A DNA stretch of 64,000 nt from JBMDXB01 sp048594885 (GTDB lineage Bacteria > Acidobacteriota > Vicinamibacteria > Vicinamibacterales > 2-12-FULL-66-21), in contig JBMDXB010000076.1 of the NCBI GenBank assembly GCA_048594885.1, positions 1-64,000 of the forward strand. Direction: 5' to 3'. Shown one piece after another: positions 29,435 through 36,991 of the stretch; positions within the stretch are counted from its first letter, which is position 1; the number at the start of each line of letters is the position of its first letter. The position numbers and the translations under genes are program-made. Below the pieces are notes generated by a model. The model worked only from the letters and a program-made list of their open reading frames with translations. It was not told where the DNA came from and made no database searches.

Positions 29435-31381
29435 TCAGTTCATGAATAGTCCGCGCTCGCGTGTGGTGTTCCGGAGCGCCGCCGCGCCGCCGACGACCGG
29501 CAGGCGCAGCGACGTGCGATCGAGGTCGATCGTCAGCTCCGTTCCCGGTTTCGGCCACAGCGTGAAGTCGCGATCGCTCGAGAAGATCATCAATCCGATC
29601 CGTTTGCCCGCCGGGACGATCTGGTCGTCCGGCTGCAAGTCGAACGTGAGGTCGTAGAAGCGGCCCGCCACCAAGGGTTCTCCGCGGTCCTTCGCATCGT
29701 AGTTCCCGCCACTGCGCAGCGAGCGGTGGTTCTGCGGGTCGGCCCATCCGCGTGTGATCAGGTTCGCCGGGCCAACCGGGCCTTCCGTCCAGGGCAGCAC
29801 CACTAACCAGACCGAGAGATTCGCCGCCGGCCTGCTCGACGCGAGGCGGATCGTCACGCGAGGCGTGCCGGAGATGTGCAGCGGCGCCGTGAGCTCCGGC
29901 GTCGCGTAGAGCAGACGGTGTTTCGATTCCGCCGCCGCCGCGAGCGCAGCGCCCGAGAACTCGACGTTGTCGACGAGCGTCTCGCGCGCCTGCCCGCCCG
30001 TGCGTTCGGCGATGAGGCCGCCCGTGCCGCTGCCGCCGGCGGTCGGATGGAACGTCACAGGGCGAGCGTCGGGATTGGGATAGTCGGCGTACGGGGTCGG
30101 GGGCGGAGTCGGCGCGCGGCCGCGTCGCCCACCTGTTTCTCCGGCCGCTGGCGGCGGCGCCGGCGTGTTCTCACGAACGATCCACGCCTTCGGCTCGCGC
30201 TCGACGCCGTTCTCGACGCCGTAGAGATAGCGCGTGAACCACTTGTTCATGTGGTCGAGCGGCGGCGCGCCGCCATGGCCGCCCTGATGGTAGTAGGCGC
30301 GCAGCGGCACGCGCCCCTTCAGCGCCTCGTAGATGCGCACGCTGTGTTCGGGAACGACGTTCCAGTCGTTGAAGGCGTGGGCCATCAGCACGGCGGCGTG
30401 CACCTTGTCGATCTTGGTGAGCAGATCGCGCTCGCGCCAGAAGTCGTTGTAGTCGCCCGACACGCGATCGCGGCCGCGTGCGAACTCGCCGTCACGATAG
30501 AGGCTGTTGCAGTGCTCGCGCCGCGCCGGGTCGCCGCTGTTGACGAAGTCGTAGAGAAAGTCGATGTCCTCGCCGAGCCAGCCACCGGGATGCCGCACAA
30601 GCCCGTTCGAGCGGTAGTAGTGGTAGTAGGAGGTATTCGGCGCGACCGGAACGATCGCCTCGAGACCGCGAACGCCCGTGACGGCGGCGGCGAGTGGAAT
30701 CGTGCCGTTGTAGGACGTTCCCGTCATCCCCACCTTGCCGGTCGTCCACGACGCGACGACTTCTTCCTTGGCGTCGATCGTGCGGTAGCCTCTCGCGCGG
30801 CCATTCAGCCAGTCGACGATCGCCTTCGGCGCGAGCTGCTCCGGATCGGATCCGACCGTCGGGCAGCCCTGCGACAAGCCGGTGCCGGGCGCGTCCGAAT
30901 GGACGACGGCGAAGCCGCGCGGCAGCCAGGTCGCGACGTGGGAGTTCGACACGCTCTTGCGCTCCGGCTGGAACTTGATCGCCGGCTGCGACGCGCGCGG
31001 CGGCGGCTGCGCGCCGACCTCCTGCCGCACGTCCCACAGGAACTTGCGGTCGCCGGACGTTCCCGCGTAGTACGGCGACGACTCGTAGATGACCGGCACC
31101 TTCAGGCCTTCCGTCTCCGTCTGCCGCTGCCGCGTGACGTCGACGAACATGCGATCGCGCCGGCCGTCGCGATCGGAATCGAAGTCTGTTTCGACCCAGA
31201 GCGTCTCGCGGATCCATTGCGCGCTGTCCTCGAACGCCGGCACGATCTGCGCCTGGCCGTCGGCGAAGACGGCCCGGGCCGGCGAGGGCGCTTGTGCGGC
31301 AGGCTGCGAGGTGGCGACGAGCAACGTCGCGGTCGCGATGAGCGCGGCGCCGCCAAGCATCGATGTCGGGACGTTCTGCAT
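29435..31381 (-). CDS. Exported CocE/X-Pro dipeptidyl-peptidase-like hydrolase
   Basis: A 648-residue exported serine hydrolase with signal peptide (residues 1-30). The active site is visible: nucleophile in GTSYNGTI near residue 222, Asp in HAFNDWNV near 340 and His in HQGGHGG near 367. The C-terminal jelly-roll domain (RVTIRLASSRPAANLSVWLV) matches the X-Pro/CocE family. Members release X-Pro dipeptides or cleave esters and acylases; its neighbours favour a peptide role. Confidence 0.88.
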   Translation of the reverse strand: MQNVPTSMLGGAALIATATLLVATSQPAAQAPSPARAVFADGQAQIVPAFEDSAQWIRETLWVETDFDSDRDGRRDRMFVDVTRQRQTETEGLKVPVIYESSPYYAGTSGDRKFLWDVRQEVGAQPPPRASQPAIKFQPERKSVSNSHVATWLPRGFAVVHSDAPGTGLSQGCPTVGSDPEQLAPKAIVDWLNGRARGYRTIDAKEEVVASWTTGKVGMTGTSYNGTIPLAAAVTGVRGLEAIVPVAPNTSYYHYYRSNGLVRHPGGWLGEDIDFLYDFVNSGDPARREHCNSLYRDGEFARGRDRVSGDYNDFWRERDLLTKIDKVHAAVLMAHAFNDWNVVPEHSVRIYEALKGRVPLRAYYHQGGHGGAPPLDHMNKWFTRYLYGVENGVEREPKAWIVRENTPAPPPAAGETGGRRGRAPTPPPTPYADYPNPDARPVTFHPTAGGSGTGGLIAERTGGQARETLVDNVEFSGAALAAAAESKHRLLYATPELTAPLHISGTPRVTIRLASSRPAANLSVWLVVLPWTEGPVGPANLITRGWADPQNHRSLRSGGNYDAKDRGEPLVAGRFYDLTFDLQPDDQIVPAGKRIGLMIFSSDRDFTLWPKPGTELTIDLDRTSLRLPVVGGAAALRNTTRERGLFMN

Positions 31382-31558
31382 ATGAGTACCGGCAGCATAC
31401 CCGAATCGCGGGTGCGGCCGCCGCCCGAGCTGTCCTCGAAATGCATCGCTCGCACACGCGGGCCGGTCGAACCGGCCTGATTTCGGCTATTTTTCGCCGC
31501 CGACGCATGGCACTGCCGTTGCTGACTCGAGAAGCGCCACGCCTGCGGGAATAGGACG

Positions 31559-32170
31559 ATGCGACGAATTCATCTGACGGCGGCCGCCGTCTGCGGCCTG
31601 CTGCTGTTTTCGGCACACGCTCAGGCCCAGAGCCGCGGCGGCCAGATCCAGGGCTTCGGAGGGACCACGTTCGGCACCACCGCGACGGCGCCGACCTTCG
31701 GCGCCGGCTTCGCACTGCCGCTCGGCGATCATGTGCAACTGGTCGCCGAGGGCGGCCGCCTGACCGACATCAAGGCGCCGCTGCTCGATCGGGCGCTCGA
31801 CTTCACGCCGCTCGACGTCGGCATGTCCGCGTGGTACGGCGAGGGCGGTCTGCGGTTCATCGGCTCGCGGCACGCCGCGGTGCGGCCCTATGTGGAAGCG
31901 ACGGCCGGTGTCGCGCGGCTGACTCCGTCGGTCGGCGTCGACGGGTGGGCCGGCGCGATCACCAACGCCGGCCTCGCCTTCCTCAGCAGCACCGAGCCGC
32001 TCGTCGGCGCCGGCACCGGCGTCATCGTTCAGGGCGGACCGATCTCGCTCGACGTCGGCTACCGCTACAAGCGGATCCTCGCGAGCAACGGCCTCGCGTC
32101 CGCGTTCGCGCTCGCCAACGACGGCTTCAGCGTGAACCAGGCGCGCATCGGCCTCGGCATCAGGTTCTGA
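31559..32170 (+). CDS. Outer-membrane beta-barrel protein
   Basis: A 203-residue protein with a signal peptide cut after AQA (residue about 24). Alternating hydrophobic strands with Gly turns follow, ending in the RIGLGIRF C-terminal strand with terminal Phe recognised by the BAM machinery. About eight strands are likely. No enzymatic motif is seen. ATG 31559. The gene is followed by a 14-bp tandem array. Confidence 0.75.
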   Translation: MRRIHLTAAAVCGLLLFSAHAQAQSRGGQIQGFGGTTFGTTATAPTFGAGFALPLGDHVQLVAEGGRLTDIKAPLLDRALDFTPLDVGMSAWYGEGGLRFIGSRHAAVRPYVEATAGVARLTPSVGVDGWAGAITNAGLAFLSSTEPLVGAGTGVIVQGGPISLDVGYRYKRILASNGLASAFALANDGFSVNQARIGLGIRF

Positions 32171-32179
32171 ACGAACACG

Positions 32180-32259
32180 GGGTCCCTGGTCACGGGTCCC
32201 TGGTCACGGGTCCCTGGTCACGGGTCCGTGGTCACGGGTCCCTGGTCACGGGTCCCTGG
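32180..32259. repeat. 14-bp (2 x 7) tandem array
   Basis: Nearly six head-to-tail copies of GGGTCCCTGGTCAC, one carrying a single C-to-G change. The unit is two heptamers, GGGTCCC and TGGTCAC. It starts 10 nt after the beta-barrel gene stop. Confidence 0.9.
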
Positions 32260-32307
32260 GCGCCGGTCGCTGGCGCGCGCGCCGGCGTGTTCCGCTACAG
32301 TTGGCGG

Positions 32308-33108
32308 ATGGACGCCAACCTGCTCGTCCTCTGCGCGCTGACCTTCGTCATTCATCTCGTCGGCACGCTCGCCTATGCCGTTCGCATCGCGGGGACCCGC
32401 ACGCACCGGATCGCGTTGTCCCTGTCCCTGTTCAACATCCTCATCCTCATCTCGCGAACGTCGAACGCCTTCCAGGCCCCGCTCCTCGCCAAGCGAGTCG
32501 AAGAGAACCTGGCTGCCGGCACAGGCGGCGAAGCGACGGACTTCCGCTGGCTGCTCGTCGCCGCCACACTGGCGACCATGGCGGGCGGTCTCCTGATTCC
32601 GGCGTTTCAACGATTGCTGTCCTCCGCCGTCGAGGCGCTTGGCGGCCGCTGGTCGCTGGCCGACCTGTTTCGGCGAGCGGTCTCGCCGGCGGCGATTGCC
32701 CACGTGCGTGACGCCGCCGTCCTTCCGGCATGGAGCAATGTGAAGCGGGCGGCCGCGCGGCCGCACCTGCCATGGACGATGGTTGCGTTGAATACGGTGA
32801 CGATGGCCGTCTGGTCGGTGGGGGTGTTCGCGGCGCTCTACGCCGGCTATCTGCGCCCGGATCTGCGCGTGACGGCGAGTCAAATGTCGTCCGTCGTCAA
32901 CGGTGTTGCGACTATCCTGATGTTCATCTTTATCGATCCGTACCTGTCGGTGATGACGGATGATGTCGCCACCGGCCACGTGGACGAGGCGTACTTCAGG
33001 CGATCGATCGTCTGGCTGACCGGGAGCCGCCTGGCCGGAACGGTGTTCGCGCAATTGGTCCTCGTTCCCGCGGCGTTCTGGATCGTCGCCATTGCCGAGT
33101 GGTTGTGA
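32308..33108 (+). CDS. amj: Lipid II flippase Amj
   Basis: A 266-residue membrane protein of the DUF2837/Amj family. The diagnostic N-terminus is LTFVIHLVGTLAYAVRIAGTRTHRIALSLSLFNILILISRTSNAFQAPLL. Amj flips lipid-linked peptidoglycan precursors and can replace MurJ. About six transmembrane helices are seen. TACAGT lies 6 nt before ATG 32308, so transcription may be leaderless. Its position between a barrel protein and a carboxypeptidase gives no functional link. Confidence 0.88.
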   Translation: MDANLLVLCALTFVIHLVGTLAYAVRIAGTRTHRIALSLSLFNILILISRTSNAFQAPLLAKRVEENLAAGTGGEATDFRWLLVAATLATMAGGLLIPAFQRLLSSAVEALGGRWSLADLFRRAVSPAAIAHVRDAAVLPAWSNVKRAAARPHLPWTMVALNTVTMAVWSVGVFAALYAGYLRPDLRVTASQMSSVVNGVATILMFIFIDPYLSVMTDDVATGHVDEAYFRRSIVWLTGSRLAGTVFAQLVLVPAAFWIVAIAEWL

Positions 33109-33149
33109 GACACGATCGTGGCAGCGGAACGCCGCTGCAAGGAGTGGAT

Positions 33150-35807
33150 ATGAGGGGTAGCCGTTCCATCCGACTCACAGGGGTTCTGCTGGCGTTGATG
33201 CTGGCCGGCGCGGCGCCCGTGATGCGTGCCGTCGCGCAGGGCACGCCGCCGGCTGGCGTGGCGTCTCCAGAAAGCTTCTTTGGCTTCCGGATGGGTGCCG
33301 ATCGCAAGCTGGCGAACTGGGATCGTCTGCTCGAGTACTACCGGCTGCTCGCCAAGGCGTCGAACAAGCTCCGTCTCGTCGAACTGGGCAAGACGAGCGA
33401 GGGGCGTCCCTACATCGCGCTGTTCATCTCGTCGCCCGCGAATCTCGCGAAGCTGGATCACTACAGACAGCTCAACGCACGGCTGGCCGATCCTCGTGGT
33501 CTGCCGGAACCCGAGGCCCGGAAACTCGTCGCCGAGGCGAAAGCGGTCGTCATCCAGTCGTTCGCGCTGCATTCGAGCGAGGTGGCGGCGTCGCAGACCG
33601 CGGCGGAGTTTGTCTTCGACAGCCTCACGCGCACCGACGACGAGGCGCAGCGCATGCTCGACAACGTCATCAGCATCGTGATGCCGTCGATCAACCCCGA
33701 TGGCACGCAGATAATTGCCGACTGGTACATGAAGTACGTCGGAACGCCGCACGAGGCGTCCGGATTGCCCTGGCTCTATCAGAAGTACTCGGGGCACGAC
33801 AATAACCGCGACGGCTTCGCGCTCAACCTCCCGGAGTCGCAGCATCTCGGACGCTTGATGTACCGCGAGTGGATGCCGCAGGCCTACGTCGATCACCATC
33901 AGATGGGCAGCGGCAACGCGCGTCTCTACATTCCTCCATACGCCGAGCCAATCCGGCCGGACGGCGATCCGCTGGTGTGGCGCGAGATGGCGTGGTGGGG
34001 CGCGCACATGGGCAACCGCCTCGAGGCCGCGGGCAAGACGGGCGTCATCGGCTCGGCGATCTACTCGGGATGGGGCCACATGGGCTTTCACTGGATTACG
34101 CCGTTTCACAACATCGCCGGCATGCTGACCGAATCGGCGAGCGCGCGGCTCGCCACGCCCATGTTCCTGCATCCCGATCAACTCCGCGGCGGGCCGCGCG
34201 GCCTGCCCTCATACGAGCCGCAGACGACGATGCCGAGCCTGTGGCCGGGGGGATGGTGGCGGGTGCGCGACATCGTCGAGCAGCAGAAGATCGCGGCGTG
34301 GGCAACGGTGGATCTCGCGGCGCGCAATCGGGAGACGGTGCTCTGGAACATGTACCTGAAGGGCACGCGGCAGACGCAGCGCGGCGCAGATGGCGACGTG
34401 AAGGCCTACGCCATCGCCGCGGCGCAGCACGATCCGCTCACCGCGAGGAAGCTGGCCAACATGCTGCTCAATTCCGGCGTCGAGGTGCACCAGGCGAAGG
34501 CGCGGTTCGAGGCGGACGGCCGGGTGTACGGGCCCGGCTCGTTTGTCGTGTCGATGGCGCAGCCCAAACAGGCGCTGGTGCGCTGGATGCTGGGGCGCAC
34601 CTTCTATCCCGACAACTCGTACACGCGCGATCGTGAAGGCAATCCGATCCGACCCTACGACATGGCGACGGACACGTTCGCTGAGTTCATGGGCGTTCGC
34701 GCCGATCCGGTGCGCGAACCCATCGCCGCGGATCTCGTCAAGATCGCCGGTCCGCTCGCCCCTGGAGGCTCCGTCCCTGCTGCCACGGCGAACGCCCACG
34801 TATTGAGCGCGAAGCTGAACGACAGCTACCGGGCGGTCTATCGGCTGCTCGACAGCGGCGCATCGATCCGGCGCATCCGTCGCGGTGCAGGACTCACCTC
34901 TGGCGACTTCATCGTCAGCGGCGGGACGTCCGCGGCGCTTTCCGCGGTCGCACGCGAGACGGGTGTCGACTTCACGCCGCTGTCCGGCGCGGCGCCGCAG
35001 GACACGTACGACATCCGCCGGCCGCGTGTCGCCATGTATCAGCGGTACGGCGGCGGCAACATGGACGAGGGCTGGACGCGGCTGATGTTCGAGCAGTTCA
35101 GCGTTCCGTTCACGTCGATCAAGGACGCTGAGATCAAGGCGGGGAATCTCGGGGCCACGTACGACGCGATCGTCCTGCCCGCGGATTCGATCGCCGCAAT
35201 GACCGGAGAGCGCGCGACAGAAGGCGAAGGCCGCGGTGGCGGCCGTGGCGGCGGACCCGACAACACACCGCCGGAGTTCCGCAGCGGCTTTGGCGCGGAG
35301 GGTGTCAAGGCGCTTGAGGCGTTCGTGCGAGGGGGCGGCACGCTGGTCACGTTCGCGCAGTCCGGCGATCTGGCCATTCAGCGGCTCGGGCTGCCGCTGC
35401 GGAACGTCGTCGCCGGCCTGCCGCCGAAGGAGTTCTGGTGCCCGGGATCGACGCTGAGAATGCGTTTCGACAACGCGCACCCTCTGGCCTACGGGATGCC
35501 ATCGGAGGGCCTGGGACTCTTCATGGCCGGCAGCCAGGCGTACGAGGTGACCTCTACCGACCGCAGCCAGGAGGTCGAAATCTACGCGACCTACGTCGAG
35601 CGCGACATCCTGCAGAGTGGCTGGCTGCTGGGGGAGCAGGTGATCGCCAGGAAGGCGGCAGCCGCCGCCGTGCGGCATGGCAACGGCCGCGTCGTCCTGA
35701 TCGGATTCCGGCCGCAGCATCGCGACCAGACGCACGGCACGTTCAAGCTGGTGTTCAACGCGCTGTTCGCGGCGCCTCCGAGTGGCGCCAGGCCGTCGAA
35801 TGAGTAA
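33150..35807 (+). CDS. Exported M14 zinc carboxypeptidase
   Basis: An 885-residue exported protein from ATG 33150 with GGAGTGG upstream. The M14 zinc motif HSSE (HxxE) is near residue 140, the third ligand His in YVDHHQMG near 248, and NPDGTQ gives the substrate-binding loop. A C-terminal domain from about residue 600 has a ThuA/GATase-like flavour (VAMYQRYGGGNMDEGW and YDAIVLPADS). It should trim C-terminal residues from peptides outside the cytoplasm. The signal peptide spans residues 1-30. Confidence 0.85.
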   Translation: MRGSRSIRLTGVLLALMLAGAAPVMRAVAQGTPPAGVASPESFFGFRMGADRKLANWDRLLEYYRLLAKASNKLRLVELGKTSEGRPYIALFISSPANLAKLDHYRQLNARLADPRGLPEPEARKLVAEAKAVVIQSFALHSSEVAASQTAAEFVFDSLTRTDDEAQRMLDNVISIVMPSINPDGTQIIADWYMKYVGTPHEASGLPWLYQKYSGHDNNRDGFALNLPESQHLGRLMYREWMPQAYVDHHQMGSGNARLYIPPYAEPIRPDGDPLVWREMAWWGAHMGNRLEAAGKTGVIGSAIYSGWGHMGFHWITPFHNIAGMLTESASARLATPMFLHPDQLRGGPRGLPSYEPQTTMPSLWPGGWWRVRDIVEQQKIAAWATVDLAARNRETVLWNMYLKGTRQTQRGADGDVKAYAIAAAQHDPLTARKLANMLLNSGVEVHQAKARFEADGRVYGPGSFVVSMAQPKQALVRWMLGRTFYPDNSYTRDREGNPIRPYDMATDTFAEFMGVRADPVREPIAADLVKIAGPLAPGGSVPAATANAHVLSAKLNDSYRAVYRLLDSGASIRRIRRGAGLTSGDFIVSGGTSAALSAVARETGVDFTPLSGAAPQDTYDIRRPRVAMYQRYGGGNMDEGWTRLMFEQFSVPFTSIKDAEIKAGNLGATYDAIVLPADSIAAMTGERATEGEGRGGGRGGGPDNTPPEFRSGFGAEGVKALEAFVRGGGTLVTFAQSGDLAIQRLGLPLRNVVAGLPPKEFWCPGSTLRMRFDNAHPLAYGMPSEGLGLFMAGSQAYEVTSTDRSQEVEIYATYVERDILQSGWLLGEQVIARKAAAAAVRHGNGRVVLIGFRPQHRDQTHGTFKLVFNALFAAPPSGARPSNE

Positions 35808-35937
35808 GGACGCCTGAGCGGCGGGCGAGCGTCCGAACTCGCACAGTGTTCGTGTTCGCGCGATGCGATCGTCGCGCGAAATCCGCGTCCGTTCCGCCGC
35901 AATCGGTTTACCATGAGGCGATCAGGAGAGGTGCCAG

Positions 35938-36291
35938 ATGAGCGCTGCGTCCTATCGCGATGAAGCCGACGAACTCGCGCAGGCGATCATGACCGGCGTC
36001 AGCCGCCGGCCGGTGCAGTCCTTCGGCGAGTACTTCGGTGAGAACGGCGGATCCGACGCGCTCGGCGCGGCGTACGAAGGCATCTTCCTGCTGCCTCGTG
36101 ACGTACGCGGATTTCATCCGCGCGTCTGGCGCCTGTTCGATTTCCTCGAGAGCACCGCGCGGCGCTGTCCCGCCGGGTGCCACAAGCATCTGCCGATTGC
36201 CGCGTTGATGGTGCACCTCAACGACGACCATCAGTGGACCCGCGAGCAGATCGCGGAGTGGGTCCGCGGCGAGGCTGCCCGAACGCCTTGA
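35938..36291 (+). CDS. Conserved hypothetical (117 aa)
   Basis: A 117-residue soluble protein with an HLNDDHQWTREQIAEWV C-terminal helix and CPAGCHKH in the middle. A GGAGAGG motif lies 7 nt before ATG 35938 and TACCAT could be its -10. No function is recognised. Confidence 0.6.
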   Translation: MSAASYRDEADELAQAIMTGVSRRPVQSFGEYFGENGGSDALGAAYEGIFLLPRDVRGFHPRVWRLFDFLESTARRCPAGCHKHLPIAALMVHLNDDHQWTREQIAEWVRGEAARTP

Positions 36292-36310
36292 AGGCGGCGG
36301 ACCCGTTACG

Positions 36311-36357
36311 CGCGGCCGCGTTGACGGCCGCGGATGTAAGTGCATGCTAAGTGCATG
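36311..36357. promoter_or_regulatory. Hairpin and direct repeats upstream of VapBC
   Basis: CGCGGCCG and CGGCCGCG form an 8-bp stem with a 6-nt loop (36311-36332). Next come two copies of TAAGTGCATG (36337-36346 and 36348-36357), the second including the vapB start codon. The direct repeats are candidates for VapB/VapC autoregulation. Confidence 0.45.
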
Positions 36358-36588
36358 GCCGTCAAGACCATTACGATTGACCTCGAGGCCTACGAAGCGC
36401 TCGCGCGCCGCAAGCGCCCGGGCCAGTCGTTCTCCGATGTCATCAAGCAGCACTTCACGAGCGGCTCGACGGGGCGCGACGTGCTCGAGGCCGCGAGGCG
36501 GTTCAGGCTCGGGGAAGACACCTTGAATGCCGTCGCCGCCCAGATCCGCGCGCGGCGTCGCAGCCGCGCACGGATTCGCAAATGGTGA
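36355..36588 (+). CDS. vapB: VapB-type antitoxin
   Basis: A 77-residue protein with the ribbon-helix-helix-like start MAVKTITIDLEAYEALARRKRPGQSFSDVIKQHF of the VAPB_antitox family and a basic C-terminal tail (RARRRSRARIRKW). It binds its operator and masks the toxin. Its stop overlaps the toxin start by 7 nt. Confidence 0.85.
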   Translation: MAVKTITIDLEAYEALARRKRPGQSFSDVIKQHFTSGSTGRDVLEAARRFRLGEDTLNAVAAQIRARRRSRARIRKW

Positions 36589-36989
36589 TTCACGCGGACT
36601 CCTCGTACGTGATCGACCTGCTCAGAGAGCAGGCGCGCGGAAAGGACGGCCGCGCAACGGCGTTCATCCTGGATCACGCAGCCGACCAGTTGATCGCCTC
36701 GGTGTTCGTCACTTGCGAACTGGAAGCCGGCGCGGCGATGGCGTCGGCGCCCGATCGTGAGCAGGCACGTCTGCGCGCGGTGATGCAGGCGATGCACGTG
36801 GCCTACCCCGATGAGCGGTTCGCGCCAGAGTACGGCGAACTGCTGATGCAGCTGTGGCGCGCCGGAAAGACCGTCGATACGATGGACCTGCTGATTGGAA
36901 CGGCGGCCGTCGTCGACGGCGCCGCGCTCGTCACCGGCAATCCGCGGCATTTCGCGCACATTCCACGTCTCGAGATTCTCGAGTATTGA
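36582..36989 (+). CDS. vapC: VapC-type PIN-domain toxin
   Basis: A 135-residue PIN nuclease. Acidic residues are in place: Asp in HADSSYVIDLL (residue 5), Glu in CELEAG near 48 and Asp in DTMDLLIGTAA near 105. The conserved TGNPRHFAHIP end is typical. VapC toxins cleave tRNA or rRNA. It overlaps vapB and is followed 2 nt later by the next gene. Confidence 0.92.
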   Translation: MVIHADSSYVIDLLREQARGKDGRATAFILDHAADQLIASVFVTCELEAGAAMASAPDREQARLRAVMQAMHVAYPDERFAPEYGELLMQLWRAGKTVDTMDLLIGTAAVVDGAALVTGNPRHFAHIPRLEILEY

Positions 36990-36991
36990 CC

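Noticed and set aside
29876..31480. 534-codon plus-strand frame over the CocE gene
   Set aside because: Antisense to a gene with an intact catalytic triad; composition is non-protein-like.
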